A stretch of DNA of 64,000 bases from the NCBI GenBank assembly GCA_040399685.1, contig JBBART010000008.1, positions 62,001 to 126,000 of the forward strand. The letters are read 5' to 3'. The stretch's first letter is position 1. Each line of letters starts with the position of its first letter. The notes under the pieces were generated by a model, which worked only from the letters and a program-made list of their open reading frames with translations, was not told the origin of the DNA and made no database searches. A program made the translations under genes and the position numbers. Source of the stretch: CAIQQQ01 sp040399685. GTDB taxonomy: Bacteria > Pseudomonadota > Alphaproteobacteria > Acetobacterales > Acetobacteraceae. This document shows, piece after piece, positions 17,506 through 26,334 of the stretch.

Positions 17506-18332
17506 TGATGCCGATGAGAATGATCCGCGTGCTTGCCACCGCCGCCCTGTGCCTGCCCGCCTGCCTCGCTGCGGCCGCCGACCTGCCGCAGTCGATCGCG
17601 AGCCGCGGCGCCATCACGGTGGCGATGGTGCCGAACTATCCGCCGCTCGAATTCCGCGACCCCGCCACCAACGCGCTCTCGGGTTTTGACATCGATCTGG
17701 GCGAAGCGATCGCGGCCCGGCTCGGCATCAAGATCGTCTGGCAGGAAACCAGCTTTGACCAGATGATCCCGGCGCTGACCACCGGCCGGGTGGATGCCAT
17801 CATGTCCGGCATGGGCGATCTGGCCACCCGCCACGCGGTGGCGAGCTTCGTCGATTACCTGCGCAGCGGCCCACAGTTCTTCATCCAGCAGGCCCGTGCC
17901 GCCGAGATCAAGGACATGGTGGGTCTGTGCGGTCACAAGGTCGGCGCCAGCCGCCGCACCGCGTTTCCGAAGGATATCGAGGCCTGGAGCACCGCCCATT
18001 GCGGCGCCAACCCCATTGTGGTGGTGGGCACCGATGGCTCCGCCGATGCCCGCAACCAGTTGAAGCAGGGCCGGATCGACGCGGCGCTGCAAGGCAACGA
18101 AACCCTGCCCTATGTGATGCAGCAGGAGCCCACCGCCTATGCCGTCATCGGCACCCCGATTTCCTCACAGCTGACCGGCATCGCCCTGCCGGTGAAGGAG
18201 ACGGGGCTGCAGACCGCCGTCGCGCAGGCCGTCGACAGCCTGATCGCCGATGGCACCTACAAGAAGCTGCTGGCCAAATGGCTGCTCTCTGACAACGGAC
18301 TTGAAAAGGCTTCAATCAATGCTGGACAGTAA
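17505..18332 (+). CDS. Polar amino-acid-type ABC substrate-binding protein (family 3), copy 2
   Basis: Second binding protein of the operon, 275 residues, clearly paralogous to copy 1: shared YPPLEFRDPATN, FDQMIPALTTGR and DARNQLKQGRIDAA motifs and the same Cys pair (LCGHKVG and AHCGAN). A signal peptide covers about residues 1-24. The ligand-contact region differs from copy 1, so it may widen the range of compounds handled by the single permease/ATPase pair. It shares one base with the ATPase stop and overlaps the next gene by 14 bases, so all are probably one transcript. Confidence 0.87.
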
Positions 18333-19197
18333 GGCGCTCGCGAGCATTCCGCTCACCCCGGCCAACACCGCACCGTTGGCGCCGGAATATCCGTGGCCGC
18401 AGCCCTATACGTCGGCGATGTTCCTGTCGTTCGACGTGGATGCCGAAACCGCCGTCACCAGCAAGGACGCGCTGCACGCCCAGCGCCTGGTGGCCATGAG
18501 CTATGGCGGCTACGAGGCCCGTGTCGGCACGCCGAAGCTGCTTGAATTGCTCGACCAACTGGATTTGAAGGCCACCTTCTTCACCACAGGCTGGTCGGTC
18601 GACGCCCATCCGGGGATGGCGGAATCGATCCTGCGCGCAGGCCATGAAATCGGCCATCACGGCTATCACCACCTGCTGCCAGACGTCGGCGCGCCGTTCA
18701 TGGAAGAAGAACTGGAGCGCGGGTTCGAAGTGCTGAAGCGCCGCCTCGGCGTGGTGCCGACCGGCTATCGCGCGCCGTATGGCGAGTTCACCGAGGAACT
18801 GCGCGTGGCCCTGGTGCGCCACGGCATCACCTACACCTCCTCGTTCCGCGACGATGTGCGGCCGTATCGCCACCAGTTGGCCGACGGCACGCCGGGCACC
18901 ATCGAACTGCCGGTCACGGCCAGCTACGACGACTGGATGCACGGCCTGTCCACCCGCCTCAGCTCGCGCTCGATCTTCCCTAAGGAGCACGTGCTGTCGA
19001 TGTGGAAGGATGAGCTGGACGAAATTCGTGACTGGGGCGCCATGGTCACCACCGTGCTGCACCCGCAATGCAGCGGCCGGCCGATGCGGCTGCGTCTGCT
19101 GCGCGAGTTCCTCACCTACGCCAAGTCCTGCCCCGATGTGTGGATCACGACCGGCGAGGCGATTGCCGCGAACTTCATCCATCACGAAGCCAAGTAG
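18319..19197 (+). CDS. Polysaccharide-deacetylase-fold hydrolase (NodB/PuuE type)
   Basis: 292-residue cytoplasmic protein of the NodB metal-hydrolase fold. Metal-site motifs are SFDVDAET near residue 36 and EIGHHGYHH near residue 112; YRAPYGEF is the third conserved block. Although named for chitin or peptidoglycan deacetylation, soluble members in purine and ureide operons (PuuE) open cyclic ureides such as allantoin. With a hydantoin racemase and a dihydropyrimidinase-type gene next to it and no signal peptide, a cyclic amide or N-formyl substrate is more likely than a polysaccharide. The start is the ATG inside the end of the upstream gene. Confidence 0.75.
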   Translation: MLDSKALASIPLTPANTAPLAPEYPWPQPYTSAMFLSFDVDAETAVTSKDALHAQRLVAMSYGGYEARVGTPKLLELLDQLDLKATFFTTGWSVDAHPGMAESILRAGHEIGHHGYHHLLPDVGAPFMEEELERGFEVLKRRLGVVPTGYRAPYGEFTEELRVALVRHGITYTSSFRDDVRPYRHQLADGTPGTIELPVTASYDDWMHGLSTRLSSRSIFPKEHVLSMWKDELDEIRDWGAMVTTVLHPQCSGRPMRLRLLREFLTYAKSCPDVWITTGEAIAANFIHHEAK

Positions 19198-19209
19198 GGG
19201 CGCGCATAC

Positions 19210-19878
19210 ATGACAACCGGGGCCTGCCGTATTCTGGTGATCAACCCGAACTCATCGGCCTCGGTGACGGCGGCCATCGATGACGCGGTGCAGCCTTTGC
19301 GCATGCCGGGCGGCCCCGTCATCACCGTGGCGGGCCTTGCCAGCGGCCCGCCGGGTATCGCCACCCAGCGTGATTCCGACAGCGTGGTGATGCCGCTGGT
19401 GGAATGGGTGACGCGCGATGACGCGGACGCCTTCGTGCTCGCCTGCTTCAGCGACCCCGGCCTGCAATCGGTGCGCGAGGCCGCCGGCGGTCGTCCCGTG
19501 ATGGGCATCGCCGAATGGGGCATCCTGCGCGCGCTGACGCTCGGCGAGCGCTTCGGGATCATCGCATTGTCCCCCGCCAGCGTACGTCGCCAGCAACGTT
19601 ATGTGCGCCAGATGGGCGTGGACAGCCGCTACGCCGGCAGTTGGCCGGTGGACGCCAGCGCCGCCGATACGGCGGGTGCGGCCATCCGTGACCGCCTGAT
19701 CGCCGCCGGCGAGGCGCTGGTGCAGCAGCGCGGCGCGGGTGTCGTTGTGCTGGGCTGCGCCGGCATGGCCTCGCATCGCCGCGCCATTGAAATCGCCATT
19801 GGCTGCCCGGTCATCGAACCGGCTCAACAGGCAGTTGCCGCCGCTATTGGCGCGCTGCTTCTCGCACACAAGGAATGA
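19210..19878 (+). CDS. Aspartate/glutamate/hydantoin racemase family protein
   Basis: 222-residue cofactor-independent racemase of the HyuE type. The two catalytic cysteines of this family are visible: Cys79 in VLACFSDPG and Cys183 in VVLGCAGM, with the INPNSS loop at the N-terminus. Members invert 5-substituted hydantoins, aspartate or allantoin. Here it sits 12 bp after the deacetylase-fold gene and 6 bp before the hydantoinase-type gene, so racemising a ring-form substrate before stereospecific opening is the natural role. The related allantoin racemase cannot be excluded. Confidence 0.8.
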   Translation: MTTGACRILVINPNSSASVTAAIDDAVQPLRMPGGPVITVAGLASGPPGIATQRDSDSVVMPLVEWVTRDDADAFVLACFSDPGLQSVREAAGGRPVMGIAEWGILRALTLGERFGIIALSPASVRRQQRYVRQMGVDSRYAGSWPVDASAADTAGAAIRDRLIAAGEALVQQRGAGVVVLGCAGMASHRRAIEIAIGCPVIEPAQQAVAAAIGALLLAHKE

Positions 19879-19884
19879 TGGTCC

Positions 19885-21204
19885 ATGCATTATGATCTGC
19901 TGATCCGCGGCGGCATCTGCGTCACGCCCTGGGGCGAGGAAGCCGCCGATATCGGCGTTGTCGCCGGCAAGATCGTAGCGATCGGGGCAGGGGCGTCCGA
20001 TACGGCCGACAAGACCATCGACGCAGCAGGCCTGCATGTTCTGCCCGGGCTGATCGACAGCCACGTCCATCTGCGCGACCCCGGTGATCCGTTGGTCGAA
20101 ACCCTGCCGACCGGCACCCGCGCCGCCGTGCTGGGCGGCATCGCCACCGTGTTCGACATGCCGAACACCAACCCCGCCATCGCCGATCTGGACCGGCTGG
20201 CCTGGAAGCGCGATTACGCCGAGCGGGAAAGCTGGTGCGACATCGGCCTTTATGTCGCGGGCGCCAAATCCAACATCGATCAACTGGCCGAACTTGAACG
20301 CCAGCCCGGCGTCTGCGCCGTGAAGATCTTCGCCGGCAGCTCCACCGCCTCTCTGATGATCGAGGACGATGAGCATCTGGAAATGGCCATGCGCTCCGGC
20401 CACCGCCGCATCGCCTTCCACAGCGAGGATGAATTCCGCCTGCAGGCGCGCAAGCCGATGTTTCACAGCGGCATGCCCTACCGCTCGCATATGAAATGGC
20501 GCGACGAGGAATGCGCCTTCCTCGGCACCCGCCGCCTGATGGCGCTGGCCCGCAAGACCGGCCGCCAGACCCATATCCTGCACGTCTCCACCGCCGAAGA
20601 ACTGGAATATCTGCGCGACTACCGTGATGTCGCGACGGCGGAAGTGCTGGTCAATCACCTCACCCAGGTGGCCCCTGATTGCTACGACCGCCTCGGCGGT
20701 CTGGGCGTGATGAACCCGCCCATCCGCGGCGAGCGCCACCGCGAGGCCGCCTGGGCCGCCATCCGCAGCGGCATGGTGGACACGATCGGCAGCGACCATG
20801 CGCCGCATTCGCGCGCGTCCAAGGCGCTGCCCTGGCCGGAATGCCCGGCCGGGCTGACCGGCGTGCAGACGCTGGTGCCGATCATGCTCGACCACGTCAA
20901 CGCCGGTCGCCTGCCGCTGACGCGCCTGGTGGACCTGATGGCCGCCGGTCCCGCACGGGTCTACGGCCTGGTCGGCAAAGGTCGTCTTGCCGCAGGCTAC
21001 GACGCCGACTTCACTCTGGTGGACATGAAGAAGCGCCGCACCATCGAAGATTCCTGGATCGCCTCGCCCTGCGGCTGGACGCCGTTCGACGGCATGGAGG
21101 TCACCGGCTGGCCGACAGCCACCATCGTGCGCGGCAACATCGTGATGTTCGAGGACGAAGTGCTCGGCACCCCGATCGGGCAATCCGCCCGATTCCTCGC
21201 CTAA
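19885..21204 (+). CDS. Dihydroorotase/dihydropyrimidinase-type amidohydrolase
   Basis: 439-residue metal-dependent cyclic amidase. The first metal site is HVHLRDPG near residue 61, the expected carboxylated Lys lies in VKIFAGSS, further His ligands lie near AFHSED and ILHVSTAEE, and the catalytic Asp is in GSDHAPH. The sequence is closest in style to class I dihydroorotase, but pyrC would not normally sit in a transporter operon with a carbamoylase and a hydantoin racemase. A hydantoinase- or allantoinase-like reaction giving an N-carbamoyl acid for the first gene of the operon is the inference. Substrate is not certain. Confidence 0.78.
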   Translation: MHYDLLIRGGICVTPWGEEAADIGVVAGKIVAIGAGASDTADKTIDAAGLHVLPGLIDSHVHLRDPGDPLVETLPTGTRAAVLGGIATVFDMPNTNPAIADLDRLAWKRDYAERESWCDIGLYVAGAKSNIDQLAELERQPGVCAVKIFAGSSTASLMIEDDEHLEMAMRSGHRRIAFHSEDEFRLQARKPMFHSGMPYRSHMKWRDEECAFLGTRRLMALARKTGRQTHILHVSTAEELEYLRDYRDVATAEVLVNHLTQVAPDCYDRLGGLGVMNPPIRGERHREAAWAAIRSGMVDTIGSDHAPHSRASKALPWPECPAGLTGVQTLVPIMLDHVNAGRLPLTRLVDLMAAGPARVYGLVGKGRLAAGYDADFTLVDMKKRRTIEDSWIASPCGWTPFDGMEVTGWPTATIVRGNIVMFEDEVLGTPIGQSARFLA

Positions 21205-21247
21205 AGCCTGATAGCTGCCTCAGGCGATATTGATCTAGGAACCCCCC

Positions 21248-22633
21248 ATGTCCCTCTCCGGACGCACCACCGCCATCTTCGGCAGCTACGTCCTGACCCG
21301 TCGGGATCACCAACAGCACGTCCTGCGGGACCGTTGGGTGCTGCTGGAAGGCACGCGCATCGCCGCCGTCACGCCGAACCGACCGGTGGCGGACCAGGTG
21401 TTCGACCAACCCGGGCGGTTCATCCTGCCGGGCCTGCTGAACCTGCATAACCACTGCTTCAGCGAGGCAGTGGCGCGCAGCCACACCGAAGACGGCAACG
21501 GCCGCAAGAACAACCAGAGCATCGTCTACACGGTGCTGTTGCCGCTGACCCGGCGCGGCATCGACATTCTCTCCCCGGCCGAGCGGCTGGACATCGCCCG
21601 GCTTGGCATTCTGCAACTGCTGAAGGGCGGCGCCACCACGGTGATGGAGCCGTTCCGCAACGGCATTCCGGAGATGTTCCAGGCCGCTGAAGAAATGGGC
21701 ATCCGCTTCTACGGCGCGCCCTATCTGTTCTCCACCTCCAACGCCCAGGCGGGTGCTGACGGCGTGGTGCGCTATGCCGGCGATGACGGGCAGGCCGATC
21801 TCGACACCTGGAACGCGCAATATAATCGCTGGCACGGCACAGCCGACGGCCGCCTCCGACTGGCCATGAGCCCGCACGCCGTCGACACCTGCGGCCCCGA
21901 CCTGTTGCGCGCCTGCGCCGCCCGGGCCCGGGACCTGGACGTGCCGATCACCACCCATCTGGCGCAAAGCCCGGGGGAGGTGGCCACCATCGCCGCACGC
22001 TACGATGGCCGCACGCCGGCGGAATATCTCGACTGGCTCGGCATCCTTGCGCCTGACCTGCTGGCCGCGCATTGCATCGCCAGCACCGATGACGATCTGC
22101 GCCTGATGGCGGCCAAAGGGGCGACAATCCTGAACTGCCCCCGCGTCTTCGCCCGCTCCGGCACCACGGCTTCATTCGGCCGTTTTGCTGACAAGGGCGT
22201 GCGAACCGTGGTCGGCACCGACGGCTACAACATGGATCTGCTGGGCGAACTGAACGCGGCCTCCATGATCTCCAAGATCTCATCTGGCCGCGCCGATATC
22301 GCCACCGCGCCCGAACTGATCGACGCCGTGACCGCGACGGCCGCAGCCGTCATCAAGCGCCCCGATCTCGGCACCATCGCCTCAGGTGCGACGGCCGATC
22401 TGACGGTGGTCGACATGACGCATCCGCATCTGCAGCCGATGTCAGACCCGCGCCGCGCGCTCATTGCACTCGCCAACCGGGCCAATATCGATCTGGTTGT
22501 CGTGGACGGGCGCGTGCTGGTTGCCAACGGCGCCTACACGGGCGGCGACGAAGCCAAAATCACAGCGGCCGGCTCCGCTGCCATCAAGAAAATATGGGCG
22601 CTGCCGGAGGCGCAGGCAGCCCTGCTGGGCTGA
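21248..22633 (+). CDS. AtzA/SsnA-type amidohydrolase (deaminase or dechlorinase family)
   Basis: 461-residue member of the amidohydrolase family that includes 8-oxoguanine, S-adenosylhomocysteine and triazine hydrolases. Metal ligands are seen in NLHNHCFSE (near residue 66), THLAQS, AHCIAS and GTDGYNMD. These enzymes usually remove ammonia from an N-heterocycle. The gap from the previous gene is 43 bp with AGGAACCCCCC before the ATG. A role in deaminating the transported heterocycle before ring opening fits the operon, but the substrate is unknown. Confidence 0.78.
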   Translation: MSLSGRTTAIFGSYVLTRRDHQQHVLRDRWVLLEGTRIAAVTPNRPVADQVFDQPGRFILPGLLNLHNHCFSEAVARSHTEDGNGRKNNQSIVYTVLLPLTRRGIDILSPAERLDIARLGILQLLKGGATTVMEPFRNGIPEMFQAAEEMGIRFYGAPYLFSTSNAQAGADGVVRYAGDDGQADLDTWNAQYNRWHGTADGRLRLAMSPHAVDTCGPDLLRACAARARDLDVPITTHLAQSPGEVATIAARYDGRTPAEYLDWLGILAPDLLAAHCIASTDDDLRLMAAKGATILNCPRVFARSGTTASFGRFADKGVRTVVGTDGYNMDLLGELNAASMISKISSGRADIATAPELIDAVTATAAAVIKRPDLGTIASGATADLTVVDMTHPHLQPMSDPRRALIALANRANIDLVVVDGRVLVANGAYTGGDEAKITAAGSAAIKKIWALPEAQAALLG

Positions 22634-22679
22634 TCCGCCACCCGCCATGGCTTCATTTTTTCGAGAAGGAGACCCTTCG

Positions 22680-23495
22680 ATGGGGACTGCGACATTTGAC
22701 TGGGGCGGCCTGCATTACGAAGAGGCGGGAACAGGCTTCCCGGTGATGCTGATTTCCGGATTGAACGGCCTGGCGCACCCTTGGCAGGGCGTCGTGTCGC
22801 ATCTGTCACAGCAGTTCCGCATCATCACCCATGATCATCGCGGCCTTGGCGCCAGCCACGCGTGGGACGGGCCATATTCGGTGGACCAGATCGCCGCCGA
22901 CGTGCTCGGCCTGATGGACCGGCTTGGCGTGGCGAAGGCGCATCTGGTGGGCCATTCCCTGGGCGGCGCCGTGGCCCAAAGCATCGCGGCCGATCATCCC
23001 GACCGCGTGGCCGGCCTGGTGCTGTATGCGACATGGCCCTGCGAGGACCCTTACTTCGCCCGCGTGATGACGATGCGGCCCGACATGCTGACCACAATGG
23101 GCGTTGAGGCCTTCCTGCTGACAGGCCCGCTCGGGATCTATCCGCCCCGCTGGATCAACGAGAATGACGCGATGCTGAAGGCGGCCTTGCCGTCCCTGGT
23201 CGCCAATTTCGTCGGAACCGACACCATGTTGCGCCGCATGGATGCCTGCCTCGCGCATGAGCGGCGCGCCACATTGTCCGCCATCACAGCACCCACCCTT
23301 GTGCTTGGCCTGCAGGATGATTTCAGCACGCCGCCGCATTGTTCCCAGGAACTCGCGGCCAGCATCGCCAACGCCACCCTCACATTGCTGCCCTATGGTG
23401 GGCACAACGCCCACCTCGTTGTTCCCGATCAGGTTCAGGCTGTGCTCACGAATTTCCTGAACGCATCGGAGGTTGCGGCATCCGCCCGTGACTGA
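22680..23495 (+). CDS. Alpha/beta-fold hydrolase
   Basis: 271-residue hydrolase with nucleophile Ser93 in VGHSLGGAV, oxyanion region ISGLNGLAHPW, probable acid Asp in LQDDFSTP and His in GGHNAH. It resembles RutD-like and lactonase-like enzymes. RutD helps aminoacrylate or carbamate hydrolysis in pyrimidine catabolism, so a late step of ureide breakdown would fit. The start has GAAGGAGA eight bases before the ATG; a start 11 codons earlier lacks a site. It lies 46 bp after the deaminase gene. Confidence 0.82.
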   Translation: MGTATFDWGGLHYEEAGTGFPVMLISGLNGLAHPWQGVVSHLSQQFRIITHDHRGLGASHAWDGPYSVDQIAADVLGLMDRLGVAKAHLVGHSLGGAVAQSIAADHPDRVAGLVLYATWPCEDPYFARVMTMRPDMLTTMGVEAFLLTGPLGIYPPRWINENDAMLKAALPSLVANFVGTDTMLRRMDACLAHERRATLSAITAPTLVLGLQDDFSTPPHCSQELAASIANATLTLLPYGGHNAHLVVPDQVQAVLTNFLNASEVAASARD

Positions 23496-23537
23496 ACTGC
23501 ACTGCATCACCCCACCCTCGAAAGGACATCACCGCCC

Positions 23538-24344
23538 ATGCTGAAATCGATGATTGTTGCCGGACTTTTGCTCGTCTCCCAGGGCGCGGTGCAGGCCCAG
23601 TCCCTGCCGGCCAAATACACGGCCGCGGGCCAGATCAATATCGCCATGTTCCCGGCCTTTCCCCCACTCGCCTATCGCGACACCAACACCGGCAAGATGA
23701 TCGGACTGGACGTTGAACTCGGCGACGCGATTGCGGCCGATCTTGGCCTGAAGGCCAATTGGGTCGATGTGACCTACGAGTCTGCCATCACGTCGCTCAA
23801 AACGGGCCGGATCGACATGGCGCTGAGCATGGTCGATCTGCCAGAGAGCCGCGATGCGGTGGGCTTTATCGATTACATCCAGTCCGGGGCACAGTTTTTC
23901 ACCCTCGCCGCCGCGAAGGACACATTCAAGGCCGCCGAGGAACTTTGCGGGCAGAACGTTGGCAGCAGCCGCCGCGGCCCCTTCCAGCGCGAGACGCAGC
24001 GGTGGAGCGAGGCCAATTGCGTGGCCAAGGGAAAGCCCGCGATGAACGCGGTTGGCACTGAAGGCAGCCCTGACGCGCGAAACCAGCTGAAGCAGGGCCG
24101 CTTGCAGGGGGTTGTTCAAAGTGCGGAATCAATCCCGTACACAATGACGCAAGAGCCGGGCATCTATGCCGTGATCGGAACACCGTTCACGGACAGTTAC
24201 ATCGCGATTGGGTTTCCCAAGGAAAATCCGGCTTTGTATGATGCCATCAAGGCCTCGCTCAATCGCCTGATCGCCAACGGTACGTATGGCGGCATTCTCA
24301 CGAAGTATGGCTTGGGAGATCTGAAGGTCGCCCCGCGCGGCTGA
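23538..24344 (+). CDS. Polar amino-acid-type ABC substrate-binding protein (family 3), copy 3
   Basis: Third paralogous binding protein, 268 residues with signal peptide about 1-21 (cut after VQA). It keeps the paired Cys (LCGQNVG, EANCVAKG), a FPPLAYRDTNTG ligand segment and DARNQLKQGRLQ. No permease or ATPase follows, so it probably delivers to the permease encoded at 15887. It ends the plus-strand block. The 255 bases after it hold no gene; a short ATCGC/GCGAT inverted repeat near 24522 lacks a T-run. Confidence 0.87.
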   Translation: MLKSMIVAGLLLVSQGAVQAQSLPAKYTAAGQINIAMFPAFPPLAYRDTNTGKMIGLDVELGDAIAADLGLKANWVDVTYESAITSLKTGRIDMALSMVDLPESRDAVGFIDYIQSGAQFFTLAAAKDTFKAAEELCGQNVGSSRRGPFQRETQRWSEANCVAKGKPAMNAVGTEGSPDARNQLKQGRLQGVVQSAESIPYTMTQEPGIYAVIGTPFTDSYIAIGFPKENPALYDAIKASLNRLIANGTYGGILTKYGLGDLKVAPRG

Positions 24345-24599
24345 ACGGTCGCAGGCAAACAGCGCCATCTGTTTCCAATGTGAGTGCGCCCCTGCGGGCG
24401 GGCACGATCACGGTTGTGATGTGTCCGTCTGCGGGGCGCGGAGAGCTTCCCGAGGCTGCTGGCCGCCACCTGTCCGTAATTGCCGGCATCGCGGGCGGAA
24501 TGGAAGCAATTCTCCCCCACCATCGCCCCAGCGATAGCGTAAAAAGAAAGGAAAGAACCAGATCCGCGCGCGGATCGACCACACCGAGAACAATGAACC

Positions 24600-26327
24600 A
24601 TGGATGCCTTCATGGAGATCCTGTCGCGCACCGTGGAACAGCTCCTCGGCCGCGCCAGCGGGCCATTACACTTCCGGCTCATCGTGATGCCAACCATGGT
24701 CACCATCCTGGCGATCCAGGCCGGCCTGCGGGATGCGCGCACGGGGCAGCCGGCGTTCCTGCATGCCTTTATCCGCAACCCAGACGCACGCGGAGACTTG
24801 CTTCGCTCAGCCGCCAAGGATGTCGGCAGGGTGTTCATCTTCGCCCTGGTGATCGACACGATCTATCAGGTGTTGCAACTGCGGGCGTTCTACGTCGGGC
24901 AGGCCCTGGTTGTGGCGTTGGCGTGCGCCATCGTGCCGTATGTCCTCATTCGCGGCCCGGCCACACGCGCGGCACGCCTTGTCATGAAAATGGTGGGCGC
25001 CAAGCCACGGCCACGGCGTGGCGAGGCCAGGCGAAGCCTGATGGCGTCAGGCCAAGGCGTCTTGCCGCTGTGGATGATCCCCATGCTCTACACCGGTGGC
25101 AGCGTTCTGTGCGGACTGGTGCTGCCGCGCCTCGAAGCCACCTATCTCCCCACCTACACGCATCCGATGTCGGCGGCGGCCGCGCTGTCGTTCTTCGGCT
25201 CCGTCAGTTCCGGCATGATGGCGCTGACCGGCATCGTGTTCTCGATCATCTTTGTCATGGTGCAGTTCAGTGCCATGGCCTATTCGCCGCGCCTTGTGAT
25301 TGTGTTCAGCAGCGACCCGTCCTTGTTTCACACGCTCGGGCTGTTCTTCGCCACGTTCAGCTATGCGCTGGTGGCCCTGGCCTGGACCGATCGGGGCGGC
25401 TCCGGCAGTGCGCCGTTCTTTTCCTCCATGGCGGTGATCGTTCTGCTGATCGCCAGCATGCTGACATTCGCGCGCATGCTGCAAAGACTGACCGATCTGC
25501 AGATCGACAATGTGCTGCATCTGATCGGCGATGCCGGCCGCACGGTCATTCTCGATCTGTTCCGCGACCTGCAAAACGATGCCACGCCAGCTGACATCGC
25601 ATTGCCGGCGCTCGGTTCTGCCGTGCAGACCCTCGCCTATTCCGGCCGGCCGCGCCCGATCGCCCGGCTTGATGTCGCGGCGTTGGTGCGGATGGCGCAG
25701 GCTGCGGGCGCGGTCATTGTTGTGGAATGCGCGGTCGGCGAGACGCTGATCGAGGGCAGCGTCATGCTGCATGTCCATGGCGCCGCAGCACCGTTGCCGG
25801 AACTGGCGCTGCGGCGTTGCGTGTTGCTCGCCCGCAGCCGGACCTTCGAGCAGGACCCGAAATACGCCATTCGCCTGCTGGTCGACATCGCCATCCGCGC
25901 CCTGTCATCGGCGATCAACGACCCGACGACGGTGGTGCAGGCGCTGGACCAGATCGAGGATCTCATGCGCCGGCTCGGCCGGTCGGAACTGGAAGCCGGT
26001 CAGGCCCATGACGCCACCGGGGCGTTGCGGCTGATTTTTCCAATGCCGACCTGGCAGGACTACCTGACCTTGTCGTTCGACGAGATCCGCCAGTTTGGCG
26101 CCTCGTCCGTCCAGGTCATCCGCCGCATGCGCGCTGCTTTGGTGGGTTTGCAGGGCGTTGTCGCCACCAATGCGCGCCGTGAGGCGGTGGGCCAGTATTT
26201 GCGCCACCTCAATCTCAGCGTGGAACACTCCGCGTTCGACGCGCAGGACCAGGCGATGGCGCAGCAGGAGGACCGGCAGGGCCTGGGCCTGTCCCACCGC
26301 GCCTCTTCTCTACCGCCTGGACGGTGA
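24600..26327 (+). CDS. DUF2254 membrane protein with an extra N-terminal membrane domain
   Basis: 575-residue inner-membrane protein of unknown function. Residues from about 165 match DUF2254: several membrane helices, the VMVQFSAMAYSPRL motif after the third, and a soluble C-terminal part with the AIRALSSAINDPTT motif. The first 130 residues are a separate membrane unit (MPTMVTILAIQAGLRDAR, then VFIFALVIDTIYQVL and YVGQALVVALACAIVPYVLIRG) that I recall as a stand-alone small protein family in other proteobacteria. The gene stands alone, convergent with the DUF2252 gene eight bases away. DUF2254 proteins are often beside stress genes, but no biochemical role is known to me. Confidence 0.8.
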   Translation: MDAFMEILSRTVEQLLGRASGPLHFRLIVMPTMVTILAIQAGLRDARTGQPAFLHAFIRNPDARGDLLRSAAKDVGRVFIFALVIDTIYQVLQLRAFYVGQALVVALACAIVPYVLIRGPATRAARLVMKMVGAKPRPRRGEARRSLMASGQGVLPLWMIPMLYTGGSVLCGLVLPRLEATYLPTYTHPMSAAAALSFFGSVSSGMMALTGIVFSIIFVMVQFSAMAYSPRLVIVFSSDPSLFHTLGLFFATFSYALVALAWTDRGGSGSAPFFSSMAVIVLLIASMLTFARMLQRLTDLQIDNVLHLIGDAGRTVILDLFRDLQNDATPADIALPALGSAVQTLAYSGRPRPIARLDVAALVRMAQAAGAVIVVECAVGETLIEGSVMLHVHGAAAPLPELALRRCVLLARSRTFEQDPKYAIRLLVDIAIRALSSAINDPTTVVQALDQIEDLMRRLGRSELEAGQAHDATGALRLIFPMPTWQDYLTLSFDEIRQFGASSVQVIRRMRAALVGLQGVVATNARREAVGQYLRHLNLSVEHSAFDAQDQAMAQQEDRQGLGLSHRASSLPPGR

Positions 26328-26334
26328 AAGCTGG

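Noticed and set aside
19252..21183. Long open frame on the minus strand (643 codons) opposite the racemase and hydantoinase genes
   Set aside because: Composition is His/Gln/Gly-rich low-similarity sequence typical of antisense frames in GC-rich DNA; the plus-strand frames have clear family motifs.
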